Origin: Bacteriovoracaceae bacterium UBA7317
GTDB taxonomy: Bacteria; Bdellovibrionota; Bacteriovoracia; Bacteriovoracales; Bacteriovoracaceae
Assembly: GCA_002474345.1 (NCBI GenBank)
Contig: DKQD01000168.1
Span: 20,617 to 84,616 of the forward strand
Direction of reading: 5' to 3'
Length of the DNA: 64,000 bases
Shown: positions 43,738 to 51,212 of the stretch, one piece after another
How the letters are laid out: the number at the start of each line of letters is the position of its first letter
Position numbering within the stretch: the stretch's first letter is position 1
Program-made: the position numbers and the translations under genes
Notes under the pieces: generated by a model
Seen by the model: only the letters and a program-made list of their open reading frames with translations
Database searches by the model: none
What the model was told of the DNA's origin: nothing

Positions 43738-45237
43738 ATGAAAAAGAAAGAAAAAGAAAGTGTTGCTATAATTGGTGCTGGCCCAGGAGGCTTAAGTGCT
43801 GGGATGATTTTGACCAATAAAGGGTATGATGTCTCTATTTATGAAAAAGCTCCTTTTGTTGGTGGGAGGACGTCTGCTGTCAAAATGGGGCCCTATACGT
43901 TTGATTTAGGTCCAACTTTCTTTCATATGATCGATGTTTTAGAAGAGATTTTTGAAAGTACGGGAAGAAACTTAAACGATTATATCAAACTCATGAAATT
44001 GGACCCTCTTTACGACCTCGTCTTTGAAAAAGATAAGGTCCTCCCTGTGACAATGGATAGGGAGCAAATGAAAAGAAATATTGAGGCCATATTTCCGGGT
44101 GATGGTGAGGGCTATGCTCGATTTTTAGAAGAGGAAGAAAAAAAGTTTTCTAAAGTCAAACCGGCCCTTCAGTCTTCCTTCACAAAGCTTAGCGACTTTT
44201 TTAAGCCAGAGCTTATTAAGGCCTTACCATATTTAGATTTTCCTAAAAGTGTTCATGAGCAAATGGGAAAATACTTTAGCAGTGACCTTTTAAAAATAGC
44301 TTTTACTTTTCAAACAAAATATTTAGGTATGTCCCCATGGGAAGCCCCAGCGCTCTTTTCAATCCTCTCCTTTTTAGAGCACGACGGTGGAATCTATCAC
44401 GTTGAGGGTGGACTTAACCAAATAACAAAGGCCATGGGAAAAGCAATCGAAGAGGACGGAGGGCAAATCCACCTCGAAACTCCCGTTAAAAAAGTCATTA
44501 TTGATAACAAAAAAATTAAAGGTCTAGAACTTGAAAATGGAACGACGACTACCGCAGATTACTACATCATTAATGCTGACTTTGCTCACGCCATGAAAAA
44601 CCTTATTCCTGAAGCCGATAGAAAAAAGTATACAGATAAAAAACTCGATAAGATGGGGTATAGTTGTTCGACCCTCATTATGTATTTAGGTTTATCTAAG
44701 AAGTATGACCTTTCTCACCACACGATTTATATTTCTAGAGACTATAAGTCCAATGTTAAAGAAATTACGGAAAACACTAAGATTTCAGACGACCCGAGTT
44801 TTTACCTGCATAACCCATCTGTCACGGACCCGACTCTCGCCCCTGAAGGTCATTCTTGCCTCTATGTTCTTGTCCCTCTCCCAAATAATGACCTTGCTTT
44901 TGATTGGAAAAATGATCAAGAAAAATTTAGAAATGAAATCCTTGACCTCATTATTGAGAGGACTGGCTTCCATGATTTGAGGGAGAATATTAAAGCGGAA
45001 AAAATCATTTCTCCTATCGAGTGGGAGAAAGATTATAGCATTAATAAAGGAGCGGTCTTTAACCTAAAGCATAACTTAGGTCAGATGCTTTATTTTAGAC
45101 CTCGTAACAAGTTTGAAGAATATGAAAACTGCTATCTAGTGGGAGGCGGAACTCACCCCGGAAGTGGTCTCCCAACTATATTTGAGTCAGGCCGAATAAC
45201 AGGCCAGCTTATTCAAGAGGCGGGTCAGCGTTTGTAA
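43738..45237 (+). CDS. Phytoene desaturase-family FAD oxidoreductase (CrtI/CrtN-like)
   Basis: GAGG precedes the ATG. The N-terminal FAD-binding motif is VAIIGAGPGGLSAGMIL, followed by IYEKAPFVGGRTSAVKMGPYTFDLGPT, the signature of CrtI-type desaturases. The C-terminal signature is NCYLVGGGTHPGSGLPTIFESGRITG. Length (499) is normal. These enzymes introduce conjugated double bonds into phytoene or dehydrosqualene, making coloured carotenoids. It lies 95 bases downstream of squalene synthase, so the pair forms a minimal carotenoid pathway. Product colour and chain length cannot be read from sequence. Confidence 0.92.
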   Translation: MKKKEKESVAIIGAGPGGLSAGMILTNKGYDVSIYEKAPFVGGRTSAVKMGPYTFDLGPTFFHMIDVLEEIFESTGRNLNDYIKLMKLDPLYDLVFEKDKVLPVTMDREQMKRNIEAIFPGDGEGYARFLEEEEKKFSKVKPALQSSFTKLSDFFKPELIKALPYLDFPKSVHEQMGKYFSSDLLKIAFTFQTKYLGMSPWEAPALFSILSFLEHDGGIYHVEGGLNQITKAMGKAIEEDGGQIHLETPVKKVIIDNKKIKGLELENGTTTTADYYIINADFAHAMKNLIPEADRKKYTDKKLDKMGYSCSTLIMYLGLSKKYDLSHHTIYISRDYKSNVKEITENTKISDDPSFYLHNPSVTDPTLAPEGHSCLYVLVPLPNNDLAFDWKNDQEKFRNEILDLIIERTGFHDLRENIKAEKIISPIEWEKDYSINKGAVFNLKHNLGQMLYFRPRNKFEEYENCYLVGGGTHPGSGLPTIFESGRITGQLIQEAGQRL

Positions 45238-45431
45238 TTTTTAGATAGGCATCGCACAAATAAACGGTTGAGTGTTATTTTTCTGATTTGAAAATTCAAA
45301 TAGCGTTTTATTGTGCATAATTAATGAAATAAATCTTTTCTAATCTTATTTTAGTGGGCATAAATATTTTGAATTTTTGAAAAGCTTTCCCATTTAAGCT
45401 AAACAAAGTTTCAAAGTAGGAGTCCATTAAG

Positions 45432-46004
45432 GTGATTATTTTAAAAGATATTTTGGCTTCATGTGGAGAGTTTTTTCCCATTCCTTTTGCAGTAACGGAT
45501 TTCTCAATTAAAGAGCAACCGCTAATTTTTGTTAACGACCCCTTCCTAAATCTAACTGGTTATAACAAGGAAGATGTCCTTGGGAAAAACTGCAGGTTTC
45601 TTCAAGGACCAAAGACTGATCCTAAAACCGTTTTAAATATTAGGTCCTCTTTAAAAAAAAGGGAGTGCTGCTATTTTGATCTTCTGAATCATAAAAGGGA
45701 AGGCGAGGTCTTTTGGAATAGGCTAGCACTTTTTCCAGTTGGTCCAACTCCTGAATCTTGCACCTACTATGTTGGGATTCAAATGGAAGTTCCTGCATCT
45801 GAGCGCCAAATAAGGAATTTCGAAAAAGAGAGTGTTCACCGGCAAATTTCAAATAAAGTAAAAAACCCCTTCACTGAAATCATCGACACTACCAGAAGTG
45901 CTGATTTAATTTTCGGCTTTGAGAACCAACTAAAGTATCAGGATTTTGTGAAGAGGATTGCTCAGAATGTTCAAAAGATCTGTCATTACATAAAATCAAT
46001 CTAG
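45432..46004 (+). CDS. Short LOV-domain blue-light photoreceptor
   Basis: A GTG start lies nine bases after AGGAG. The LOV core (about 15-125) has VTDFSIKEQPLIFVNDPFLNLTGY, the flavin-binding GKNCRFLQGPKTD with the adduct-forming Cys54, NHKREGEVFWNRLALFPV with its conserved Asn pair, and YYVGIQMEV with the flavin-contact Gln. All photochemical residues are therefore in place. The C-terminal 65 residues are helical. QISNKVKNPFTEIIDTT resembles a worn-down HisKA dimerisation helix, but no ATPase domain follows, making this a short LOV protein. It directly follows the carotenoid genes and ends tail-to-tail with the next regulator gene. Confidence 0.92.
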   Translation: MIILKDILASCGEFFPIPFAVTDFSIKEQPLIFVNDPFLNLTGYNKEDVLGKNCRFLQGPKTDPKTVLNIRSSLKKRECCYFDLLNHKREGEVFWNRLALFPVGPTPESCTYYVGIQMEVPASERQIRNFEKESVHRQISNKVKNPFTEIIDTTRSADLIFGFENQLKYQDFVKRIAQNVQKICHYIKSI

Positions 46005-46643
46005 CTAGTTTAATGGTGAACTAAGCTCATCTTTAGGTTTTAACTCACCTTTGATTAACTTCTCTAAATACATCCAGGAGTACTTCGCCTTAATTTGTCC
46101 CATCTCTGCTTTTGTGAGAACTCCCGTCCTTTCCAAGATTTTATACATTTCATTGGCCTTCGAAATATCAATAGAGAGAAACTTAGCTATCTTTTTTATA
46201 TCACCTTCTAGGTGGGGTAGCACTGAAGCAATATAAAAGAGGGTTAAGGAGAAGTTTTCACTTTGAGTAGTTGATAGGGGGCCAACTTGGGTTGAGCTTT
46301 TTGTTTTTGTAATAAGCTCTAAGATGGTTGGTGCAAGTTCAGGTCTTTGGCTATTAATAATATCAATAACAAGGTTAGAGTTAATAATGCGGCTTTTTTT
46401 TGTCAAAGGTAGGCTGATTAAATCCAAAAGCTCACATAATTTCTCCGGGTGCAGCGTCTTTTTACCCGTAAGGAAGTCATCAAGCTCTTTGAGGCCTACG
46501 GAAAGTTTAAGAGAAAGAGTGACTAGGGCTTCTTGTTTTTTGCCAAATTGGCGCTCCACTGCTTTTAAAATAATATTTTTGTTAGTCTTAAAGAAGCTTT
46601 GTGTTTGGTCATCTATGTTTTTAATAGGCTTTCCTTTGACCAC
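46005..46643 (-). CDS. TIGR02147/DUF4423-like regulator
   Basis: The 212-residue protein starts at GTG with no obvious ribosome binding site. Its first half has SLKLSVGLKELDDFLTGKKTLHPEKLCELLDLISLP, a Cro-like HTH pattern like that at the N-terminus of TIGR02147 proteins. The second half has HLEGDIKKIAKFLSIDISKANEMYKILERTGVLTK, matching the winged-helix end of that family, which is common in Fibrobacter and Bdellovibrio. Probably DNA-binding, but this is a family-level guess. Its stop codon abuts that of the LOV gene, so light and this regulator may be functionally linked only by position. Confidence 0.65.
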   Translation of the reverse strand: MVKGKPIKNIDDQTQSFFKTNKNIILKAVERQFGKKQEALVTLSLKLSVGLKELDDFLTGKKTLHPEKLCELLDLISLPLTKKSRIINSNLVIDIINSQRPELAPTILELITKTKSSTQVGPLSTTQSENFSLTLFYIASVLPHLEGDIKKIAKFLSIDISKANEMYKILERTGVLTKAEMGQIKAKYSWMYLEKLIKGELKPKDELSSPLN

Positions 46644-46724
46644 TCGAGAGGCGTTTTGGCGCCAAGCGTTGTGTCGTATTCTACTTATTAGTAGAGTTGA
46701 GGATTCTCGAAGATTTTACTTACC

Positions 46725-46784
46725 TCGACAAGTTTTTACCTCTTAAAATTAGCCTTAAAATGATGAACAAATGTTCGACAAGTT
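46725..46784. repeat. Two copies of a 10-bp motif in the region before the flavin-oxidase-fold gene
   Basis: TCGACAAGTT occurs at 46725-46734 and at 46775-46784, exactly 50 bases apart, in the 297-base gap between the regulator (minus) and the PPOX-fold gene (plus). It may be a binding site for a regulator; there is no other evidence. Confidence 0.3.
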
Positions 46785-46940
46785 ATATGAAGAAGCTGAT
46801 GATTGATTTTTTACCATTTTTTCCTGATTTTTTTAAGATTAGAGGCCTGGGCGATAATTTAAAAGACAATTTTTTATGGTTAAGTTAAGATAAAACTCCT
46901 GCTAGTTCTTAAAAAACGAGTTTAATTTTGAGGATGACAA

Positions 46941-47456
46941 TTGGTTTTTATTAATGACGATGAGCCTATACTTCCCAGTAAAAAACCAAATGTTCCTGAA
47001 GGACCTCTTTCAAAAAAAATAAAAGAAAAAATTAGTGGTCTTATAAAGGACCAAAGGTTTTGTGTCCTCTCTTTAAAAGGAGAGAACACTGCTTATGGAT
47101 CTCTAGTTTCCTTTACCTATGCCGATGACCTTAGCGAGTTTGTGATACCCCTCCAAAAAGGCTCAAGGAAATACAATCTTTTGGTTAAAGAAAAAGAAGT
47201 TTGTCTTGTTATGGATAATAGGGATACGTCACCTCCTTCGCCTAATCATATAGAAGGGGTTAACCTGCTAGGAACTGCGCATCTTCTTTCCGATGATAAA
47301 AGAAGGGCCGGTATGAAAAATCAGCTAATAAAAAGACATCCTCAGCTTAAGTCTTTTGTTTCCTCTCCGACTTGTTCATTTTTTACGATAACTCCAAAAA
47401 CTTTTTACCATATTGTACGTTTTCAGGAAATTTACCAATGGACTCCAGAAAGCTAA
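46941..47456 (+). CDS. Pyridoxamine 5'-phosphate oxidase-fold (flavin-binding) protein
   Basis: TTG is the likely start (GAGGA six bases upstream); no ATG is in frame nearby. The 171-residue protein begins with a Pro-rich segment. The split-barrel fold follows: LIKDQRFCVLSLKGENTAYGSLVSF, SRKYNLLVKEKEVCLVMDNR, and EGVNLLGTAHLLSDDKRRAG. This pattern fits FMN- or heme-binding PPOX-fold proteins. The last 19 bases overlap the start of the following gene, so the two are translationally coupled. The substrate is unknown. Confidence 0.82.
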   Translation: MVFINDDEPILPSKKPNVPEGPLSKKIKEKISGLIKDQRFCVLSLKGENTAYGSLVSFTYADDLSEFVIPLQKGSRKYNLLVKEKEVCLVMDNRDTSPPSPNHIEGVNLLGTAHLLSDDKRRAGMKNQLIKRHPQLKSFVSSPTCSFFTITPKTFYHIVRFQEIYQWTPES

Positions 47457-49657
47457 CCCTCGGTTTGAAAGAAGCCTTTAATGAAGAAGCCTCCCTATTG
47501 GGGGCAAAGTCAAAAAACTTGGCCTTTGTTGTAAGCAGAGGTTTCAATGTTCCTGAGGGTCTTTGTCTAACAACTGAGGCCTACGACCTTTTTCTTGAAG
47601 AAAATCAGTTGAGGGAGCAAATCTTTGCAGAAATTCATAGGAAGCCTTTAAGGAAAATGCGCTGGGAGGAGATGTGGGACACTTCCTTAAGAATTAGGTC
47701 TCTTTTTCTCCAGGGAACTTTTCCTCCAAAGCTCCACGAGGCTCTTTCAAGAGAGGTTAGTGATGAAGGCTTAAAAAATGGTGTCTCAGTCCGTTCCTCC
47801 TCACAAAAAGAAGACCATCGACTCGCCTCCTATGCTGGAGTTCATGAAACATTACTTAAAATAAATTCAAGGAGTGAGTTGGAAAAGGCCATTAAAATCG
47901 TTTGGGCCTCTTTGTGGAGCGATGTAACTCTATTGTATAAAAAGGAGCTGTCTTTAAATATTGAAAGAAGCAAAATGGGTGTTCTTATCCAAAAAATGGT
48001 TTACCCAACTTGCTCTGGAGTTTGCTTCAGTGAAAGCCCAATAAAGGAAAACTCAAATGATAGAAAGAATATTTGTCTTGTCGAAGTTGTGCCTGGAGAG
48101 TGTCGGAATCTTGTCGACGGTATTTTAGAGCCAAAGCAAATATTAATAGAAAAAGAAAATTTGGATCAAGTTAGTGATTTTGAGCTTTTAAGCTCTGGCG
48201 AAATTAAGCATTTGGGTGAAATCACAAATTCTTTAGAAGAGCTTTTTGGACATCCTGTTGATATTGAGTGGTGTAAAGGTGATGGTGTTTTATTCGTGTT
48301 ACAAGTGAGACCTATTACGTCAGGAGGTCTTTTTAAGAAAGATAGAGAAAAGTTTTGGTTTATCAAGTTGCGTCCCAAAAAGGAGCATTTATGGGACTTG
48401 GCCAAAAAAGTGGAGTCTGAGTTAATCCCAAAAATAAAAGAGCGAGGAGAGCAGCTTTCTCGTGAGGAGCTTGATAGATTAGGCCCTGGGGAGCTTCAAA
48501 AGTGTTTAATACAAAGACATGAGGAATTAAAAGATTGGCAAGAAATATATAAAAATGATTTTATCCCATTTGCCCATGGTGTTAGGCAATTGGGGCAGTA
48601 CTATAACGATCATGTTTCACCTGAGGATCCCTTTGAGTTTACAGGCCTTTTAAAGTTTGAAGACTTAGAAGCTACAAAAAGAAATAACTCTCTTTTAAAG
48701 TTAACAATCCACCTTAATAAATCACCCTCTTTAAAAGAGGTTCTTTTAGAAATATTAAAAGAGAATCAAAGCGTCTCGGAGTTTAAGAGGGTTCACCTAA
48801 AAAAGATTTTAAAAAATGAACAGGGAAAAGCTTTTTTGAGGTCTTATTTCAAAGTTCAGAAAAAATATTTGGATGTGGTTTTTGACTTTTCCCGTTTAAT
48901 AGAAAGAAATGACCTTTTAGGGAAGCACCTCTTAAACCTTGTTGAAGCCCTGGACGGCACTAAGGAAATGGTTAAGAGTGAGGGGGCTCTAGACCTTGAA
49001 AGCAAGCTTTATAACGCTGTTGGAAAGGATAGGGAGGATGAGGCGAGGGAAATAATTAAGCTAGGGCGCCTCAGTTGGAAAATTAGAGATGATGATAATC
49101 TCTTCCTCTCAAAAATTGAGGCCCAGCTCCTAAGGGTTATCAAATTAGGCCTTGATTTTTTAAACCTAGAAATCGATGTTGAACTTGGTACAACCCCGAT
49201 AGAAAAACTTGTGGAAGGCCTATCTTTAGCACTCCTCGACCCTGACCATAGGGGCCCTTTTAAAGAAGAGCTTCAAAAGATAAATGGTGAAGCCGAATTA
49301 AAAAAGAAAAAGAAGTCTGTCCAGGCCTTCCAGCTGATAGGGCAGCCAGCTGCACCAGGGATTATAAGTGGGGAAGTTAAAATTGTTTTATCTGTGGAAG
49401 ACTTGGGAAAATTTAAAGCGGGAGATATCCTCGTTTGTAAGGCCATCCAGCCTCAAATGACTCATCTTTTACCTCTTGCCTCAGCTATCATTGAGCAGAG
49501 GGGTGGTATGCTTATTCATGGGGCGCTATTGGCTAGGGAGTTTTGTATACCCTGTGTTAATGGCATCCCCGAAATTTTTGAGCAAGTGAAAGATGGTGAT
49601 TTTGTGACTGTCGACGGCCATTTAGGCCTAGTTACGATTGGAACACCGGATATATAG
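47438..49657 (+). CDS. PEP synthase/rifampin phosphotransferase-like dikinase
   Basis: The ATG at 47438 has AGGAA seven to eight bases upstream and overlaps the previous gene by 19 bases; an upstream frame start has no support. The N-terminal ATP-grasp domain (about 1-290) begins GAKSKNLAFVVSRGFNVPEGLCL and has VSVRSSSQKEDHRLASYAGVHETL and VDIEWCKGDG..LQVRPIT. A helical middle domain (about 300-620) follows. A swivelling His domain starts at GQPAAPGIISGEVKIV and carries the catalytic His in GGMLIHGALLAREFCIP. This three-domain order, without a PEP/pyruvate barrel, is the layout of rifampin phosphotransferase and related dikinases, which transfer the beta-phosphate of ATP to a small molecule. 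The substrate is unknown. Confidence 0.88.
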   Translation: MDSRKLTLGLKEAFNEEASLLGAKSKNLAFVVSRGFNVPEGLCLTTEAYDLFLEENQLREQIFAEIHRKPLRKMRWEEMWDTSLRIRSLFLQGTFPPKLHEALSREVSDEGLKNGVSVRSSSQKEDHRLASYAGVHETLLKINSRSELEKAIKIVWASLWSDVTLLYKKELSLNIERSKMGVLIQKMVYPTCSGVCFSESPIKENSNDRKNICLVEVVPGECRNLVDGILEPKQILIEKENLDQVSDFELLSSGEIKHLGEITNSLEELFGHPVDIEWCKGDGVLFVLQVRPITSGGLFKKDREKFWFIKLRPKKEHLWDLAKKVESELIPKIKERGEQLSREELDRLGPGELQKCLIQRHEELKDWQEIYKNDFIPFAHGVRQLGQYYNDHVSPEDPFEFTGLLKFEDLEATKRNNSLLKLTIHLNKSPSLKEVLLEILKENQSVSEFKRVHLKKILKNEQGKAFLRSYFKVQKKYLDVVFDFSRLIERNDLLGKHLLNLVEALDGTKEMVKSEGALDLESKLYNAVGKDREDEAREIIKLGRLSWKIRDDDNLFLSKIEAQLLRVIKLGLDFLNLEIDVELGTTPIEKLVEGLSLALLDPDHRGPFKEELQKINGEAELKKKKKSVQAFQLIGQPAAPGIISGEVKIVLSVEDLGKFKAGDILVCKAIQPQMTHLLPLASAIIEQRGGMLIHGALLAREFCIPCVNGIPEIFEQVKDGDFVTVDGHLGLVTIGTPDI

Positions 49658-49750
49658 GTCTTTGTCTGGGTTTTGTTCAATTGCCAAATAAAAATTAGAA
49701 GTTATTCTATGGTCCAAGATAATTAGTCTTATAAAATAACTTGGAGATAA

Positions 49751-50317
49751 ATGATGTTATTTAAAGCGTTTTCAAAATCACTTTTAATACTGGCCCTCTT
49801 AACGGTAAATGCTATGGGAAATGAAGAAACACCAACTTTTAATCTTATTGAAAAGGAAGGTCAGTTTGAGCTTCGGCACTACCCTGAAATGGTCGTTGCA
49901 AAAGTTATTAGTCAGGAAAGTGACAACGCTATGTTTAGAAAACTAGCGGGCTATATTTTTGGTGGAAATGAAACGGAATCACAGATAAAAATGACAGCTC
50001 CCGTATTTATGCAAAGTAAAAGTGGCCAAAATACAATGATGTTTTATATGCCTTCAAAGTATAGTCTGGATACGCTTCCTGAACCTAATTCTCAGGAAGT
50101 CGAGTTGGGGACCATTTCTTTTGGCAAGGTTGCAGTCATAAAATATAGTGGTTTCAACCCAATGAGAAAGAGGAAGGCGAACTTTGAAAAACTTATGAAC
50201 TGGATTGAAAAGAAAGGCCTGGAAATTTATGATAATGAATTCTATTCAGCAGGTTACGATTCCCCATGGACATTGCCATGGAAAAGAAAAAATGAAGTTA
50301 TGGTTCTTGTAAAGTAA
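49751..50317 (+). CDS. SOUL-family heme-binding protein, exported
   Basis: GGAG lies four or seven bases before tandem ATG codons. Residues 1-23 form a signal peptide (MLFKAFSKSLLILALLTVNAMG). The SOUL domain is recognised from NLIEKEGQFELRHYPEMVVAKV, GNETESQIKMTAPVFMQ (the conserved KMTAPV motif), and GKVAVIKYSGFNPMRKR through WTLPWKRKNEVMVLVK. SOUL proteins bind heme or other tetrapyrroles. It follows the dikinase gene by about 90 bases on the same strand. Presence of a tetrapyrrole-binding protein next to carotenoid and LOV genes fits a light-stress theme. A strong terminator follows. Confidence 0.93.
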   Translation: MMLFKAFSKSLLILALLTVNAMGNEETPTFNLIEKEGQFELRHYPEMVVAKVISQESDNAMFRKLAGYIFGGNETESQIKMTAPVFMQSKSGQNTMMFYMPSKYSLDTLPEPNSQEVELGTISFGKVAVIKYSGFNPMRKRKANFEKLMNWIEKKGLEIYDNEFYSAGYDSPWTLPWKRKNEVMVLVK

Positions 50318-50322
50318 TTTTT

Positions 50323-50358
50323 AAGACCCATCGGTACTGTCGAAATCCGGTGGGTCTT
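50323..50358 (+). terminator. Terminator after the SOUL gene
   Basis: AAGACCCATCGG pairs with CCGGTGGGTCTT (12 bp with one G-U pair, 12-base loop). A TCTCTC follows on the plus strand, and the hairpin starts six bases after the stop codon. Confidence 0.7.
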
Positions 50359-50367
50359 TCTCTCAAT

Positions 50368-50766
50368 TCATTGACCTTTTCTTTCCTGAGAATTTTTCCA
50401 AGCATGCCAAAGAATATTCCCAAAGGGAATCCACCATATAAGATCGTTGGTAAGAATAACCCATCCGAATAAAGGTGAAAACCTTTCTAATATCAAGGCG
50501 TTTAAAAAACCTATAGGGCCAAATATTTTTCCCAAAAGCCCAACAAGGACGATGGGCCAATGGATGAGAGGACTTTTTGAAGCAAAGTAATAACCAATAC
50601 CATAAACTCCGACAATCATTCCCACACATTGCCAAATCTCTGGATAAAGAGGGGCTTTCATTCCTGTCATGTTAAAAATTTGAAGAGGAAAAATAACGAT
50701 CCATGCTCCCCAAATTATATTGTAAAGGGCCGCGAGCTTAAGAAAGAGCGGGTGGTAATTTTTCAT
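50368..50766 (-). CDS. Four-helix membrane protein, unknown function
   Basis: The 132-residue product has four membrane segments (about 8-30, 45-65, 70-90, 100-118), Trp-rich (IIWGAWIVIF, NDLIWWIPFGNILWHAW), and a basic tail. AAAGG precedes the ATG. It converges on the SOUL gene with 50 bases between. Such proteins occur near light- and isoprenoid-related genes in some bacteria, but I do not recognise a named family. Confidence 0.65.
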   Translation of the reverse strand: MKNYHPLFLKLAALYNIIWGAWIVIFPLQIFNMTGMKAPLYPEIWQCVGMIVGVYGIGYYFASKSPLIHWPIVLVGLLGKIFGPIGFLNALILERFSPLFGWVILTNDLIWWIPFGNILWHAWKNSQERKGQ

Positions 50767-51212
50767 TTTAAAAGACCTTTGAAAAAGTGAATGAAATGGT
50801 TTTTAAATAATATACAATAAGAATGCATAAACCGAATTTATTTTATTTTAGACAAACTAAAATAAATTAAAGAGAACGAATTTTTAATATCTTAATTAGG
50901 TTTATAGAGAGCTTTTTTATATGCTTAAATGGCTTTCTGTATAAAGATTTGGTTGAAATTTTTGAAAAAAATTATCATATGGTCACATTAAATAAAGACT
51001 GTTTCCCAAAAAAAATTAAGTAAAAACCGACTAAAAAATACGGTCTAGTAATCGGAAAAAAAGGGGATGATTTAATTTTATGCCTTGGTCGTTTAATGAA
51101 AATTATAGTTTAAATTTTTATTTTTCTTTAATGTTCCTTTTGAATAATAAACTTAAGACAGTAAAAAATTTATTTTCACAGTCGTTCAAAAAAATCCATA
51201 TTAAAAGTTATA
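50767..51212. other. Intergenic region without a clear gene
   Basis: AT-rich. A 50-codon plus-strand frame from 51080 overlaps the kinase stop on the other strand, but its AGGGG site is about 13 bases from the ATG, so it is unconvincing. No hairpin or RNA gene recognised. Confidence 0.4.

Noticed and set aside
46697-46888. Plus-strand frame of 63 codons
   Set aside because: No ribosome binding site, composition unlike a protein, and it lies in the promoter region of the next gene.
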